Shown: positions 24,656 through 36,339 of the stretch, in pieces
Numbering within the stretch: position 1 is the first letter of the stretch
Layout of the letters: each line of letters opens with the position of its first letter
Origin: Epiperipatus broadwayi
Lineage: Eukaryota; Onychophora; Udeonychophora; Euonychophora; Peripatidae
Assembly: GCA_028023455.1 (NCBI GenBank)
Contig: JAQFVV010012402.1
Location: 15,438,935 to 15,502,934 of the forward strand
Reading direction: 5' to 3'
DNA: 64,000 bases
The notes under the pieces: generated by a model
What the model was told of the DNA's origin: nothing
The model's database searches: none
Seen by the model: the letters and a program-made list of their open reading frames with translations, nothing else
Program-made: the position numbers and the translations under genes

Positions 24656-27074
24656 TGAGTGTAGGTATAAAAAACCTGTTCTGTAAAAAAATCATATTTC
24701 AAAAGTAAGATTGTAAATGAAGACAAAGAGAATGAATAAAAAACTAACAAGGACTATAAATAATATTTTAATGTGATTGCAAATGAAGGAGATATTCAGG
24801 AGAGTTGAAAGATTACAAGAGAAAAATTAAAGAAAGAAAAAAAGATAATAGAGATTAGGTTACTCTATATTGTTAACAATAACATCAATTTGTGTTCAAA
24901 CTTGCTGACATGATATATGAGAAAATGAATGATTACAAAATATTAGGAGCAATGCAAAAGAATTTAAGAATGATAGAAGTATTATTAATACTATCTTAGC
25001 ATTGCTGCAAATAATAGAGATGAATTATAGAATGGATAAAAAAAAACATATTTAATTATTTTAGATAGTAAAAAACATACAGAGTGATCAGATAATGTTT
25101 ATGATTTAATTTAGAAAAATAAGATTGGAATAAGATTTATTACAATTATTGTAAAAACTATATAAAGATTATATATATCATCATTAAAATCGATCAACAC
25201 TTAGATAATCCCAATATCAATAACAATCAACAATCTCCACCTACTGTCAAGGCAAACTCCTTTTAACAATATACTATATATATTGGATTAAGAATGAAGT
25301 CACAACAGCCATACATTAAAAACAATGTACGATATTATAAATTAGACAACCCAGTAAGTTTTAGAAAAATGTACAATTAAAGATATTAATGTTAAGTATC
25401 TTCACTTTAAAAAAGTTAAAATAAAATTTAGATTAAATCAAATGATGTATAGTAAGTATCCCATATATACATTCAAGGAACAATTTATAAATATAAATTG
25501 TTTTCAATATCTTATTTTAATGAGATAATTAAATCATTTGGTAAACTAAATTACAAAATAGAATTGAAATGTTTATTAACAATCAAATGTTTATCAGTGA
25601 CACTTTGAACAAACAAGAAGACTAACATATGAATTTTAGAAAACATGCTTTTTTTTTGTCAACAGGTAGTTTGGTTATAAAAGACAAGGAAATAAATATA
25701 AATATTGTTAGAAAGTTGATAGAGTTGGAGAAGTTGAGTTGCAGCCAGTGAGTAGAAATTTGATGGAGACTAGAAAAGAATTCTACAATAGTAATTATAA
25801 GATCAGCTGATTATAATATTGGACATTGTGCACAATGACAAGAAGATATTAAATAAAAAAATAATTCTTAGTATATTGCTAAATCAATTCCTTATTGGAA
25901 TTGTCATGGGCTACAAGATGATTAGTTACTGGTCCCTAGAAGTATGTTGGCCATTAGCTTCACACTATATACTTCTCAGAAATGATAAGCTGGAAGAACT
26001 TACAAAGTTAAACCCTGAAATAACAGTCCATTAACTTGTTGGACTACCCGAACTTCTACAAAATTGACTTCCTAAATTTCTTGCTTAAAAATAAATTGAG
26101 AATTATTGTGGATTTGTAAAACAACAAGCTTATAACTCAAAAGAAATACTATACCAGGATTATAGATAACTCTATTGAAAATTTAAATAATGTTCTATCT
26201 ATTATGGATATCATTAACTAAGAGAAAAATCAAATCTTTAAGATTTGCCATGAACAGCTTAAAGATATTTATGATAGTGCATGTGTTCAAATAAGTCAAT
26301 ATACCAGTAAGAATTTATATTTTATTCAATTTTTGAAAGCTTAAATTTATTATTATTATTATTGTAATTAACAAGTTAAATACTTATATTTATTACCATA
26401 ATCTAAGCATCTCCACAAATTAATGTATTATTTTCGAATAGGAAATATCCATAATATATTTAAAGCCAATCCTTTAATTTAACGGAAGAAGGATGAATAT
26501 CTTTGAAAATATATTAATTTAAATTATTATAAATTTAATCTTGTGAAATGATAATATTAATGCTTGTTTATTAAAATAAATTTTTTATTTTTAGTAAGAA
26601 AATCTATTGTTTTCATTTGCCTCATTTTTATGTAAATATGTACATTTTATCTCCATAGAATATACTAATCAGCATTATAAATGCATATGCACTACATTCA
26701 ACTAGCATCTGGAAGCAATAACAGGAAAGAAAGTGCAATATTTTTTAGAAAGGTTTAAGCATAAGTTTGTTCAAAGAAAATATCTTTACTTAATGAACCC
26801 TTAGCTGATAAAAGAGAGTTGGATTACAGTTAGAAGATGAATGTGAAAATATAAATATTATTTAAAAAATAACAATTCACTTAAATATAGAATGGTATTT
26901 GGTTTTATCATGATCATTATTTTCATGAGTATACAATATTTTAAATAATGAGAGCATCAATATCTAATTAACCAATTAGATTTGGCGAAACAACATGTAT
27001 ATTTAAATATCACTTAAACTTTTTATTTTTTTCATCACTTCATCCCATTACAGTATATATATATTAATAAAAGC
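24656..27074. other. AT-rich intron sequence
   Basis: Apart from the family D fragment at 25185 nothing is recognised. The 71-codon frame at 25819 is unrecognised. Confidence 0.45.
25185..25330 (-). repeat. Family D fragment
   Basis: Minus-strand fragment: AACACTTAGATAATCCCAAT, CTGTCAAGGCAAACTCCTTT. Confidence 0.6.
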
Positions 27075-27345
27075 TTTGAGAATTCTGTCATTATATTTTC
27101 AGTGATATGAATGGCTGAAGAATTGGAGAGTGGAGAAAGTTGAAGCCTGTCCATTAAAGTGTCTAGATTTGCTATCTTAATATAAACTAAGTACTGATTA
27201 TATGCACGTGGGAGATGATGATCCAGACCAACTGATAAGTGCTGGTTTAGCATGAAATATGTATATTGGAGGTTATTTGTAGTGGATAGAATGCACGAAA
27301 GTGGGGAATTTGAAAGTCTGAATTCAAATCCTCTTTAATTTCATC
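27075..27345 (+). repeat. Family B repeat, single copy
   Basis: Plus-strand copy from the (AT)n junction through GATGATGATCCAGACCAACT to GAATTCAAATCCTC. Slightly shortened between the CATGAAATATG and TGGATAG blocks. Confidence 0.65.
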
Positions 27346-27699
27346 TAAGTTAAGTATATACATTATACTTGAATTTCAGTATTATATATATAGAAATCAA
27401 ATATCACATAAATATGCAATCTATTAATGTTATTTATTTACGTCCTTTTTAGAAACTTAAGGAATCTTAGTCTTATATACAGCAATATTTGATGAAAAAT
27501 CAAGTAACTGCTTGCCTAAAATATGTTTCTGTCAAATTTGACATCATCAACTGCTCAAGAGACCAATTGAAATCACATCAAATATAGGTGATGATATTAT
27601 ATCAACCGATTTCTCAGAAACTAATGATGTCAGGATTTGATTGAAATAACATGTGGCATACATAAAACTGTTTAAGTTTCTATAAATTTTTATAAAGAA

Positions 27700-27780
27700 T
27701 GTAAATAATGTTTTGATAAAATATAGATTGTTGCTGATATTGGAATTGTCTAAGTAATACACAGTTTAAACCCACTAAAC
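27700..27780 (+). repeat. Family D fragment
   Basis: TTGTTGCTGATATTGGAATTG then TCTAAGTAAT matches the family D end (ATATTGGGATTGTCTAAGTG). The open frame on the opposite strand (27547-27762) is not a gene. Confidence 0.45.
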
Positions 27781-27837
27781 ATCACATGATCACCTTCTCT
27801 TATACTAGCACATAATTGTTGTAAACAAAGGCAAAAT

Positions 27838-27985
27838 TTTCCATACAGTAGTGCCACCCTGTGCCAACCAGAGTAATCAATGGATGCCAGAAGGCTTGTG
27901 CATAAAATCCCTATCTAGTGCCTACTCATCCAATATCCCCAGACTAGTTTCTGGCTTGTGCCCATCATCAGTGGAATTTGAAAGT
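27838..27985 (-). repeat. Family 3 hammerhead repeat
   Basis: A minus-strand unit with the terminal GGCACTACTGTATGGA at 27838, then the shared GGATGAGTAGGCACTAGATAG block and the ribozyme at its other end. The adjoining sequence from 27985 belongs to family D. Confidence 0.75.
27937..27976 (-). ncRNA. Type I hammerhead ribozyme, family 3 (best copy)
   Basis: Minus strand: stem I TTCCA/TGGGG (five pairs, two wobbles), CTGATGA, stem II TGG/CCA extended by a C-G pair across a bulge, GAAAC, TA, GTC. Stem III is the short ACTAGT palindrome. All core positions are intact. Stem I is shorter than in families 1 and 2. Confidence 0.7.
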
Positions 27986-28640
27986 TGTAATTGACTATTT
28001 GTTAGTCTACTTTCAGAACTGGTTATATTTATCTGCTTAATGAGATTTATTTAAACTTCTTTGAATTAATAATCTCACTCTCTTTAGTGTTTATATAAAT
28101 ATATTGGACCAGGGGTGGCAAAATAATGGCCTGAAGGCCACATGCAGTCCACTAAGAGTTTTTATGTGGCCTGCTAAGACAATCAGAAAAATCTTCATTG
28201 AACTGAGATTTCCTTCCTATGCATGACCGAAGATTCATCTCATATTTTCCACTAGGATGGCCACATCAATACGCATGCGCAGTGTAGATACAATGTGCAG
28301 TGCTTTTCCAGTTGATCTGGTTAATTTCAATTTTGTCTTTGCATTAGCAAATATATACATTTCCAACTTTAGTGCAACTATGAACCCTCCGGAAAAATGT
28401 AAAATCAGTGATGAATGTCGAGTGTTTAATAAAGAATGGACAAACAAATATTTCTTTGGTAATGCAGGGAATAAAGCAGTGTGTTTATTGTGTCATGAAA
28501 AAAAGATGCCCAAGCCAAAACAATTTCCCACCCCTGTATTGGATCATAGACAAAGGTGAGTATCCATCTTTTATTTTAAAAGGAAGTTTCCTTGATAATA
28601 CATTCAAGTTGATGATTGTTACTGATATTGGTATAGTTTA
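27985..28640 (+). repeat. Family D repeat split by a hAT element
   Basis: The left part 27985-28109 and right part 28545-28640 are co-linear with the family D copies at 38935 and 62370. The gap is exactly the hAT element 28110-28536 plus its target duplication. Confidence 0.65.
28110..28536 (+). mobile_element. Non-autonomous hAT element carrying a BED-like zinc finger fragment
   Basis: Terminal repeats CAGGGGTGG (28110-28118) and CCACCCCTG (28528-28536). Flanks TATTGGAC (28102-28109) and TATTGGAT (28537-28544) match 7 of 8. Inside is an open frame (28257-28559) whose part VFNKEWTNKYFFGNAGNKAV followed by CLLCHEK resembles the first zinc-finger half of GTF2IRD2/ZBED-like hAT transposases; the catalytic part is deleted. 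The element splits a family D repeat (27985-28109 and 28545-28640). Confidence 0.78.
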
Positions 28641-29149
28641 GGTCAGGTGTGTCCAACGTGTCGATCGCCAAGACATTTTAAGACGATCATGCAAGCAAAA
28701 ATAAAATTTTATATAGAAGAGATTTATCATTAAAAATTAAAATTTCAAAAATTTTTTTTTGAAAACCAACAATTGAAATTTGGGATTTTTTTTATTTGAA
28801 TGCGAAATCCAATTTAAAATTAAAATTTTAAAAACTATAAGCTTTTAAAAAAAAACAGTCAAATAATAAAAAAATTTAAGAAAACAGTCGATAAATTTAC
28901 TACCGTTTCATTTCGTCACGTCTATTTTGGTTATAGTAATACAAAAAAGAAGTGTTTATTTTTGAATTTTCATTTAAGTAGGCAGACTAGTTTTTGACAT
29001 TTTGATTTTTTTAAATAATTTTTAAAAATTTTTTTTAATCGTGAAAAGCGGTTTCGATACTTAAATTGCATTAATTTAATATTATGCGAGTATTTTTATT
29101 GATAATTCTTATTTTGTGGCCAAAATTAAATTATTTGATTCCCCCCTCA

Positions 29150-29690
29150 TAATGAGCAATAAAAAAGCAAAGATATATCATTTCAATAATAATTGGGAAG
29201 AAGAGTTTTAATCTAAGCAAACATTTTACTACTATTCATCCCAGTTTTGATCGAGACTGTCCTCCAAAATCTATAATAAGAAAATCTGAAATACAATGAT
29301 TAAAAAGATCTCTAAATTCACAGCAATCTTTATTCAAAAAACGTTGTAAATCAACAATGGCAATGGTGGCATCTCTCCGTGTTTGTCGAATTTTTATAAG
29401 GCACAGAAAGCCTTTTACAGTTGGTGGGATATTCAAAGAAGCTTTTTTGATTGCAGCAGATAGTTTATTTCACAATTTTAAAAATAAAATGGAGATTGTT
29501 GCTGCTATCCAAGAAATACAACTTTCCAGACAAACTGTAACGAGACGACATGAAACCATCGTGCTGGATTTAAGACCACAACTTAAACGGGATTTTGACA
29601 ATTGTTCATGGTTTTCACTTCAATTTGATGAGTCAACTGACAGTTTATGTATGAAAATAAATTTGCTATAATAATTTTTGACTAGATTAA
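29150..29690 (+). pseudogene. hAT transposase remnant (GTF2IRD2/ZBED-like)
   Basis: Reads MSNKKAKIYHFNNNWEEEF, a broken stretch, then LKRSLNSQQSLFKKRCKS, SLRVCRIFIRHRKPFTVGGI, EAFLIAADSLF, and WFSLQFDESTD. The last contains the DEST motif holding the first catalytic Asp of hAT transposases. The open frame is 29357-29671; stops interrupt the N-terminal part. A hAT-type end (CAGGTGTGTCCAACGTGTCG) begins at 28644 and may be its left terminus; a loose match to the right terminus lies near 29763. Confidence 0.75.
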
Positions 29691-30284
29691 ATGCAAGACA
29701 GGTATTAAAATACAAATAAAAGAATTAAGTGGGTAATATTTCGTAAAATATCTAATAGGATATTAGACACACCATGTGCTAAAGAATAGGATAGAAGATT
29801 GAAAAAATTAATAGAGAAAGGAGGTTTTATAGAAATTTAAAATATGCAATAAAAACACGAATTTTGAAATTAAAATTTTATCCTTAGTGAATCTGATAAC
29901 GTTTAGGATAATAGTAGAGAAAATTAATTATTAAGCCAGAAGAGAAGTCTAGAGACAAGCAATATATTAAGAAATTTAAAAAAGATTTAAATTGCCATAG
30001 GATTTATGTAGATGCAAGACAGGAAATGCAAAACATTTAACATTAAAATGTAGCAGTTTTAATTAAGTTTTAAAAAAAGATGACATTGTTAGGATACAAT
30101 GTTATATGTCTAATAAATGAAAACTTATGATAAAAAAAATGTTTAGTTTTAGGTTTTTATATATAAGGAATAAAAAATATATAAATCTATTACAATCCAA
30201 GTGTCAATTTTCTTATCTATATTAACATCTTGGACCAGAGTGAAGATGAGAATCTATCTTTTACTTAATGGAATGAAAATTTTG

Positions 30285-30418
30285 ACAAACTCTCCATACA
30301 ATAAATGCCACCCAGTACAAGCCATAGTAATCAACGGATGGAAAAAGGTTTGTGCATAAAATTCCTATCTAGTACCTACTAGTCCAATATCCCCAAACTA
30401 GTTTCTAGTTTGTGGAAA
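30285..30418 (-). repeat. Family 3 repeat, truncated through the ribozyme
   Basis: The unit runs from the TATGGAGAG-type terminus at 30290 to CCACAAACTAGAAACTAG at 30418 and is cut off inside stem II, so the CTGATGA box is missing. The remaining GAAAC, TA, GTT shows a changed cleavage triplet. Non-functional. Confidence 0.7.
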
Positions 30419-30692
30419 TGGTGATCATGTGATCATTAGATTGAAAATTTACTGGTTAGATAAGATTATGATAGTTTCATGTGACTATCTACTATACATA
30501 TATATATATATATTATATAAAAGACATTAACAAATAAGTAACCAAATAACTAATAAATAAATTTCAAAGTACCAAATTATAATTGCCAAAAATATGAAAC
30601 CGATCTGCAGATCAATGTTAAAATCACCAGATAAGTAACCAGATGATGTTTTGCTAAAATGTTATACAAAAGTAGACTTCTACCAGATACAC

Positions 30693-30774
30693 CTATGATT
30701 TGAGGCTTGAATTCAAGCAGAGTAAAATTATTTTCAAAGAGTATAGTATTTACTTCTGGCTCGCAGAAAACCAC
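30693..30774 (-). CDS. Possible exon between RMDN exons C and E
   Basis: Open segment after acceptor TTTTAG reading VVFCEPEVNTILFENN and on, with a possible donor ATAG|GTGTAT. It enters in phase 0, compatible with exon C, but leaves in phase 1, which exon E (phase 0) cannot accept. It shows no RMDN similarity. It is probably a chance open stretch, or an exon that would need another, unseen exon downstream. Confidence 0.2.
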
Positions 30775-31524
30775 CTAAAAATTATTTGTTAGATAAATAT
30801 TTTGCTGTTCTTAACTGGAGAGTTAAACCAGAATGAATATTTATTCTTAATTCGAGAATAAATAGAATGGAAAAAAGCTCAAACCATCATTATCCAGTAG
30901 TATTGCCTTTTTTTTCACAGTTTTTCTAAAAAAGACTATTAGAGAGGCATTTGTTCTATAACAGGTTTATTATAAAAAGGTTGTTTTACCTTTTATCTAT
31001 ATTTACTACATAATACTTATTATTAATAGCTTCAAATATAGGGCAACTGCATTATCTCACACTACATTGATAATTGCATTTGAAAAATATATAACTTTTT
31101 AGAGTCTAAAAAAATAATTTAGATTTTTTTAAAATTGTAAAACAGAGAGCAGATACATTTCTTTTAAATTATTTGACAACCTTTTGGTCCTTACTTATAA
31201 TCCCTTCACTCATTTTGTCAGAAGCCTGATAGGCATTTTTTGGTTAATTATGTATTTTCAAGGGCATCGAAGAATTTTTTTTTTCTCAAAATTATTTTAT
31301 CGAACATATGTTATTTATTAAGTTTAAAAAATATTAAAAAATAGAATATAAATTCATGTTAACTTATTTTTTTTTTATTAATGCCATTCACAACATTTAA
31401 TGAATGATTTTTTTAAACTTATATTATAAAGTATAACTGTTAACACTACCATGATATTTTTATATCAACCATAGCATTTTCATTCAAGCAGTTGATTATT
31501 TTTTCTTCCTAACCTTTTGCAAAA

Positions 31525-31800
31525 ATGATTAAAATTTGGAATCTACCAGTGACAGAAGAAGACACAGTGGAGTATTTTCAGAATTACAGGACAGCGTCTG
31601 CATGAAAAGTGCACTAATGGGTGTGATATGAAACTCTATGTGCGAACAGAGACACAATGGCATTGTAATCTCACAATGTTTTAGAAGCGGGTTTTCTTTC
31701 ATCATGTTTTTTTATTTTATTTATTACAGTTATATTAAATTTTATTTAATTACAATCATTTGGAGTTTTGTGTAATTTATTATGTTTTTGTAATCATCTT
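31525..31800 (+). pseudogene. Merlin/IS1595-type transposase N-terminal remnant
   Basis: Two frames together read MIKIWNLPVTEEDTVEYFQN then, after a frameshift near 31605, CTNGCDMKLYVRTETQWHCN and a KRV-type stretch followed by hydrophobic residues. The C-x-x-G-C..M-x-L ... W-x-C pattern is the zinc-binding N-terminus of ISXO2/IS1595-like (Merlin superfamily) transposases. The DDE core is not seen. Confidence 0.65.
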
Positions 31801-32519
31801 AGAAAAAAATTTCAATGAAATATTTAATATAATAATCATCTTCAAAAATTATTAATAAAAAAAATACCTTGCAAGTTTTCGTACCCAACTTTTTTTAGCA
31901 CAAACTGTGGGATGATTTTGTTAAAAGTAGAAAATTATTCATTTATTAGATAAAATAATGAATATAAGAAATTTTATGATCAATTAAATTAAATTAGTAC
32001 AAGAAAATATTTACTTGGCAGAACAAAGTTCGATAATCTAAATGAAGCAGTTAGGCAGAATAAATTAGAAATTTATAGAAAGAATTAGAATAAAAAGAGA
32101 GGGAAAAGTAAAAAGTTGAAAGATATTGCAGAAACAATAATTTAAAAATGATATCTAAGGTAGTTAATAAGAAAATATTTAAAAGCAAAACCAACCAAAG
32201 TTGCATGAATTAATTAATAATTCTCAAAGGGAGAGTTAGAAACATTGGATATATTTATTAGGAGACATTCTAAAATGATTTTCAATAAGTGCCTACATAA
32301 TTACGTAATTTATTGAATCAGTAAGAATAAAAACCCATTCATGAAACAATAAAATGTGAATAATTACTAAAATAATTCATAAGAAAGATTCATAAAAAAT
32401 CATTAAAAAAATATTTTGTCAGATAAAAGATTATTCTTTAGGAATCTTAGTAACTTATTTGGACATATTTGTTCTGTAAATGGATTTATTAGAAGAGAAA
32501 AAAATGGTTATAATGGTAC

Positions 32520-33060
32520 TTAACATAGAGAGATGATGAATGTGAATATAGGAGATGTGCATCTTGGTGATCATATATCTTTTTCACATGTATTAGATCA
32601 TATTTTTATGACTTTGACCATATCTTTATGATCCGTCCATAAGGTGTTAAAAGTGGATAGAAACCAGTCCCTACCTTGTATGAGAGTAGGTAGTGAAAAT
32701 TCCATACCCAAATATTATTCAATATTGGATAATCTCTAGTCTAATGAATGACTAATAAAAAATTATTGTTATACTTCCATTAACAGGTTTATGTCAAAAT
32801 TATGAGGCCAGCACATTTAACATTTATAATTTAAACTGTAGTAATTTGCTATCTAAATATACTGAACAATGATAAAAATGTGTGTAAGAGATTGTGGTCT
32901 GGGCCAACTGATGAATGCTGGTTCAACATGAAATATGTGTCTTGGAGATTATAATCTTTTTCACATGTCTTTGGTCATATGTTTATGATTACATCACTCC
33001 ACAAGAATAGAAACCAGTTCCTACTATGCGTGAGAGTGATGTAGTAAAAAGTATACTACT
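32520..33060 (+). repeat. Two diverged family B relatives in tandem
   Basis: Copies at about 32520-32705 and 32815-33060 share the ...GGAGAT..CTTTTTCACATGT block with family B, but end GGATAGAAACCAGTCCCTAC / AAGAATAGAAACCAGTTCC. They form a subfamily with a different tail. Confidence 0.5.
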
Positions 33061-33251
33061 GAAATATTATAGAAGATAATGACTTTGTAATGTAAAGCTT
33101 AAATGATAAAAAAAAATGACTACATTTTTAGAAAAAATCAATAAATTAATCATATTTTGGTTGGAATGATTGTATAAAAAAACAACAACATTAAAAGTTG
33201 ATGAACTGGAAGCAAAAATGTTAATAGTTTTGAGAAAGAATGCAAAAAGTG

Positions 33252-33420
33252 ATAGTCAAGCGTAGGTAACCGAGAGATCAGCACACTTTGCAAGCAAGCG
33301 GTTACTTGCAGACGATTGTTGCGGGCTCGCTTCCTGGCCGATTATTTGATATATGAAAAAAAAAAGAGAGTTGTAATAAAATTACAAACAATAAAAGTAT
33401 CTTAAAGGAATAAAAAGATA
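33252..33420 (+). repeat. tRNA-derived SINE-like repeat, second copy
   Basis: Shares the head of the 41576 element: TCAAGCGTAGGTAACCGAGA, a variable middle, GTTGCGGGCTCGCTTCC (B-box-like), TGGCCGAT, then TATGAAAAAAAAAA. Diverged in the middle, but order and spacing of conserved blocks agree. On the plus strand, downstream of a family B relative. Confidence 0.55.
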
Positions 33421-34050
33421 AGAGAACTACATTATTATATAAAAGAAAACATTTATATTATATCAAACATTTGCATAAATAATGTTAAGTAGGGTTAAAA
33501 GTTGGATTAAAGATATAATGCAGCCTTTACATCAAATGAGGGGATGTCATACTATTGTGAAAACTGAAATCAAGATATACATATCTTTTTATTGTCTATG
33601 TTTTTATTTTTGAAAATTTCCAATATTTAATGTTCACTTATAAATGATTTTTTAAAATAGTGATAAAAGACTAAGTATAAATCGTAGTTTTCTTCTCTTT
33701 TTATATGTACTTTTCAAAATATGGAATTTAAAATATCTGAATAAATCATTCAAAATTAAATGGAAAAAGCATAACTAAATTACTAATTAATCCTATTCCA
33801 TCTATTTTCTTTCACTTTGCATATATTTCACAAATAGCCTTCATTTCTCAGGTCAGCTAAAGATATCAAAAACCTGAATCCTTAAGAATCTGATTTTTAT
33901 CCACTTTTAATATTTTGTGAAAGAATGAACAAAAATTTGTATTGTTTTTAAAAAAATATTATAAAAACTTGTGATGATGATGATAATAATAATAATAAAT
34001 TAATTTGAAAACCATTTTAAAAATTGACATTTGCAATTATAAAATTATAC

Positions 34051-34126
34051 CTTAATTTTTTTCCCAAGCCATATTCTGCCATAAGCATTAGTATTTTCCA
34101 CGAGTAATTGTAAAATAATAGCATAC
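34051..34126 (-). CDS. RMDN-like gene, exon beginning (W)YAI
   Basis: A 76-nt exon: one base completing Trp, then 25 codons ending in phase 0. The acceptor is TTTTAG|GTATGC and the donor AAG|GTATAA. It reads YAIILQLLVENTNAYGRIWL and ends GKKIK. This continues the HKWYAI signature and then the part of the RMDN domain where a Gly-Ile-Lys-x-Lys-Ile segment is usual. Reading through the donor reaches a stop at the second codon, which supports the splice site. The phase-0 end is compatible with exon E at 23756. A fragment of the exon read alone resembles a cytochrome P450 N-terminus (YGRIWLG); the neighbouring exon makes RMDN the better reading. Confidence 0.7.
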
Positions 34127-34184
34127 CTAAAATAAAAAGCATTTAATTAGCAATATAATTTTAATTTTTATTGCAATGGACTAA

Positions 34185-34300
34185 TGTGTGCAAGGGCCTT
34201 TGGGATAGTAATAGTGCACCCACTTACCATTTCCATGATCTGGATTCATGTCAGTTCTGATTAAGACTTAGATATTTTTTTCAGATTCCAAATATATTTT
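34185..34300 (+). repeat. tRNA-related sequence, possible SINE head
   Basis: TGGGATAGTAATAGTGC resembles a D-arm and CTGGATTCATGTCAG resembles a T-arm/B box (RTTCRANNC-like), separated by a C-rich anticodon-like arm CACCCACTTACCAT. A diverged relative may lie at 42695-42790 (TACTTACCTGCCATTG). Imperfect pairing; no isotype can be assigned. Confidence 0.35.
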
Positions 34301-34574
34301 TTTTCAGGTAGTCAACTCATAGCTGCCTGTCCAGTTAACTATCTGAAATTAAATCAGAAAATTGATATGCAGCTATTTTTAGCTAAGTGTTAAAACATGA
34401 ATGGAAAAACATTAGAAATCTTAGTTGCCATCTTTTTCACTGTGCCTTTGTGTGAGAAATGAGAGACTTTGGAAAAGCTTTTACCTTGCAATACACTAAT
34501 TTAAAGATTATTTTACTTTATATATTGTAACCAATTGGATTACATAGCACACACTAATATAGTGTGTGTGCATA

Positions 34575-35430
34575 TATATATATATATAATTTGAAAGGAG
34601 AATTAGAAATAAACACAGACAAAAATTATAGATGTTTTCTACATTCATTGAAATAACAATAATAAATAAAGGGTTAAATAATAACTAAAAACTGTTTTAT
34701 AAATTAAACCTTTAAAAGGTCTGATAAATATTATTTGTAACTCTGATTTTGAAATTTAAATGTAAGCATGTTTTTTTTTTTGATAATTTAAAAAAAATGT
34801 ATTTTTGAAATGTTTAATTAATTTGTACATTTTTATTGTCTAAGTATGTTTTCAAAAGGATTAGAGAGATAAAAATAAAACTCTGTTTTCAATTAAGGTG
34901 TTATTATCACCTTAGATGATCCTATAAAAGGTCTGATAATAAAATTAGCTTCATTCTGGGTAATGATTTTTGAAGAGAAAGTCTAGATAATAGTTTTTTG
35001 TAAGAAGGGTCAGCTGAAAAGTTGGTTATAATATTTTGTTGCAGCTTCTTGAAATTTGCAGCAGTTGGTTTTAGCTGACCATAGAATTGGCAGAATAGCT
35101 ACCATGAACTGATATAGTTGAAGGCAGGACATTAGATTCAGGAGCTGCTAATATTTCCTTCACAGGAGTTTGAATTCACATGGAGAAAATGACCCACTTC
35201 TTTGTGCTGAAATTCATAGCCTTAAATGTGGAGAAGACAGCTGCTTGCCTGGAACAGTTCTACACAGACAGGAGACCAACTACAGACCAACATTATACAT
35301 GGATTACATTTTTCCTGATTATGACAGTCACCAAAAACCAAACTCACCAAGAAAAATCTTCCAGCTTGCTGAAGAATTAATTACATGTATGCTGCATCAG
35401 ATATATGCAGAGAAACACTCTTAAATGTAT
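34575..35430 (+). repeat. Family E repeat
   Basis: Co-linear with 45530-46300. Shared blocks include AGAAATAAACACAGACAAAA, AGGATTAGAGAGATAAAAAT and GCTGCTAATATTTCCTTC...GAGTTTGAATTCACATGG. Overlapping open frames at 35170-35424 lie inside the repeat and match no family I know. Confidence 0.55.
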
Positions 35431-36339
35431 ATATAGCTGGTTAGTTATTTTAAAAGAATTCATTTAAAAAGACATATATAAAACAATATTATTTTAAATT
35501 CGGTTAAAAATTTATATATTTTAAAAGAATATAAAGTAATTTTGCTTGAATTATAATTAAGAGCCAAGAATAATTCATTGATCATTAAAGGCAAAAGAGA
35601 TGTTTTTGAACAATAATCCTCTTGGACATTATTTTGAAAAATTTATATTAAAAAAAAAAGTAAAGAATCGATGATTCAATAATTTAATTTAAAAACGTCG
35701 ATAATTAATCAACAAATACCTCTCAAAAATTGACTATACTTTTGAGAACTTATAAATTGAAACTAATTTTAAATTATATCTATATTTTGTTTATACACAC
35801 ACATATATGTATGAAATTTAAGGATATTTTCCAAAGAATTTAATAATGAAAATATAATATTATTGCTGTTAAATTAAAATGTGATGTAATCGTCAGTGTG
35901 TGTATATACACGTACACTCATATATGTAAAATTTTAGTATTTTTTTTTTGTTATTAAATGTCAATTCATTTTTTTTAATATTAATTGTATATCATAAATC
36001 TTGCGTTTGTATGCACATATAGGTAAATCCATGTAACAATTTGAATTTTGACTAATAATTATGTAAGTCACAAATGTAGTAATTATTTTATGTTTAATTG
36101 AAATGTCTTCATCCTATGTTATAAAACGCACATCTGTGTACGGATATATGTATGCGTTTATAGATCCCCATTAAGAAATAATGCAGTTAATGTAATAATT
36201 TGAATTTTGTAGTAATCTTATAAATTACAGAATGATGACTTTATTATTGTGTACTTTTCAAAATCAGAACCCTTATAAGACCTAAATTCATTTTTATTGT
36301 TATTAATAAACTTATTTAATTGTTAAAATTGTTTCCATC

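Larger units (their letters stand above)
29700..31520. other. AT-rich intron sequence
   Basis: Holds the truncated family 3 copy (30285) and the doubtful exon (30693); otherwise nothing supported. Confidence 0.45.

Noticed and set aside
27524-27551. Hammerhead-like TTGATGA, perfect stem II TGTCAAATTTGACA, GAAAC on the minus strand
   Set aside because: The stem II and GAAAC look good, but position 3 is T, no stem III closes before a UH site, and no stem I pairs. Treated as chance or a very old relic.
28235-28447. Minus-strand open frame over the hAT zinc finger
   Set aside because: Shadow of the plus-strand transposase fragment.
30577-34126. Cytochrome P450 (CYP4-like) N-terminus from YGRIWLG...VVFCEPE
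   Set aside because: Spacing between the motifs does not fit P450, the upstream exon does not look like a P450 N-terminus, and the phase-joined exons fit RMDN better.
35170-35424. Overlapping 66- and 84-codon open frames
   Set aside because: They lie within the family E repeat; the co-linear copy at 46050-46300 is not open and neither frame resembles a known protein.
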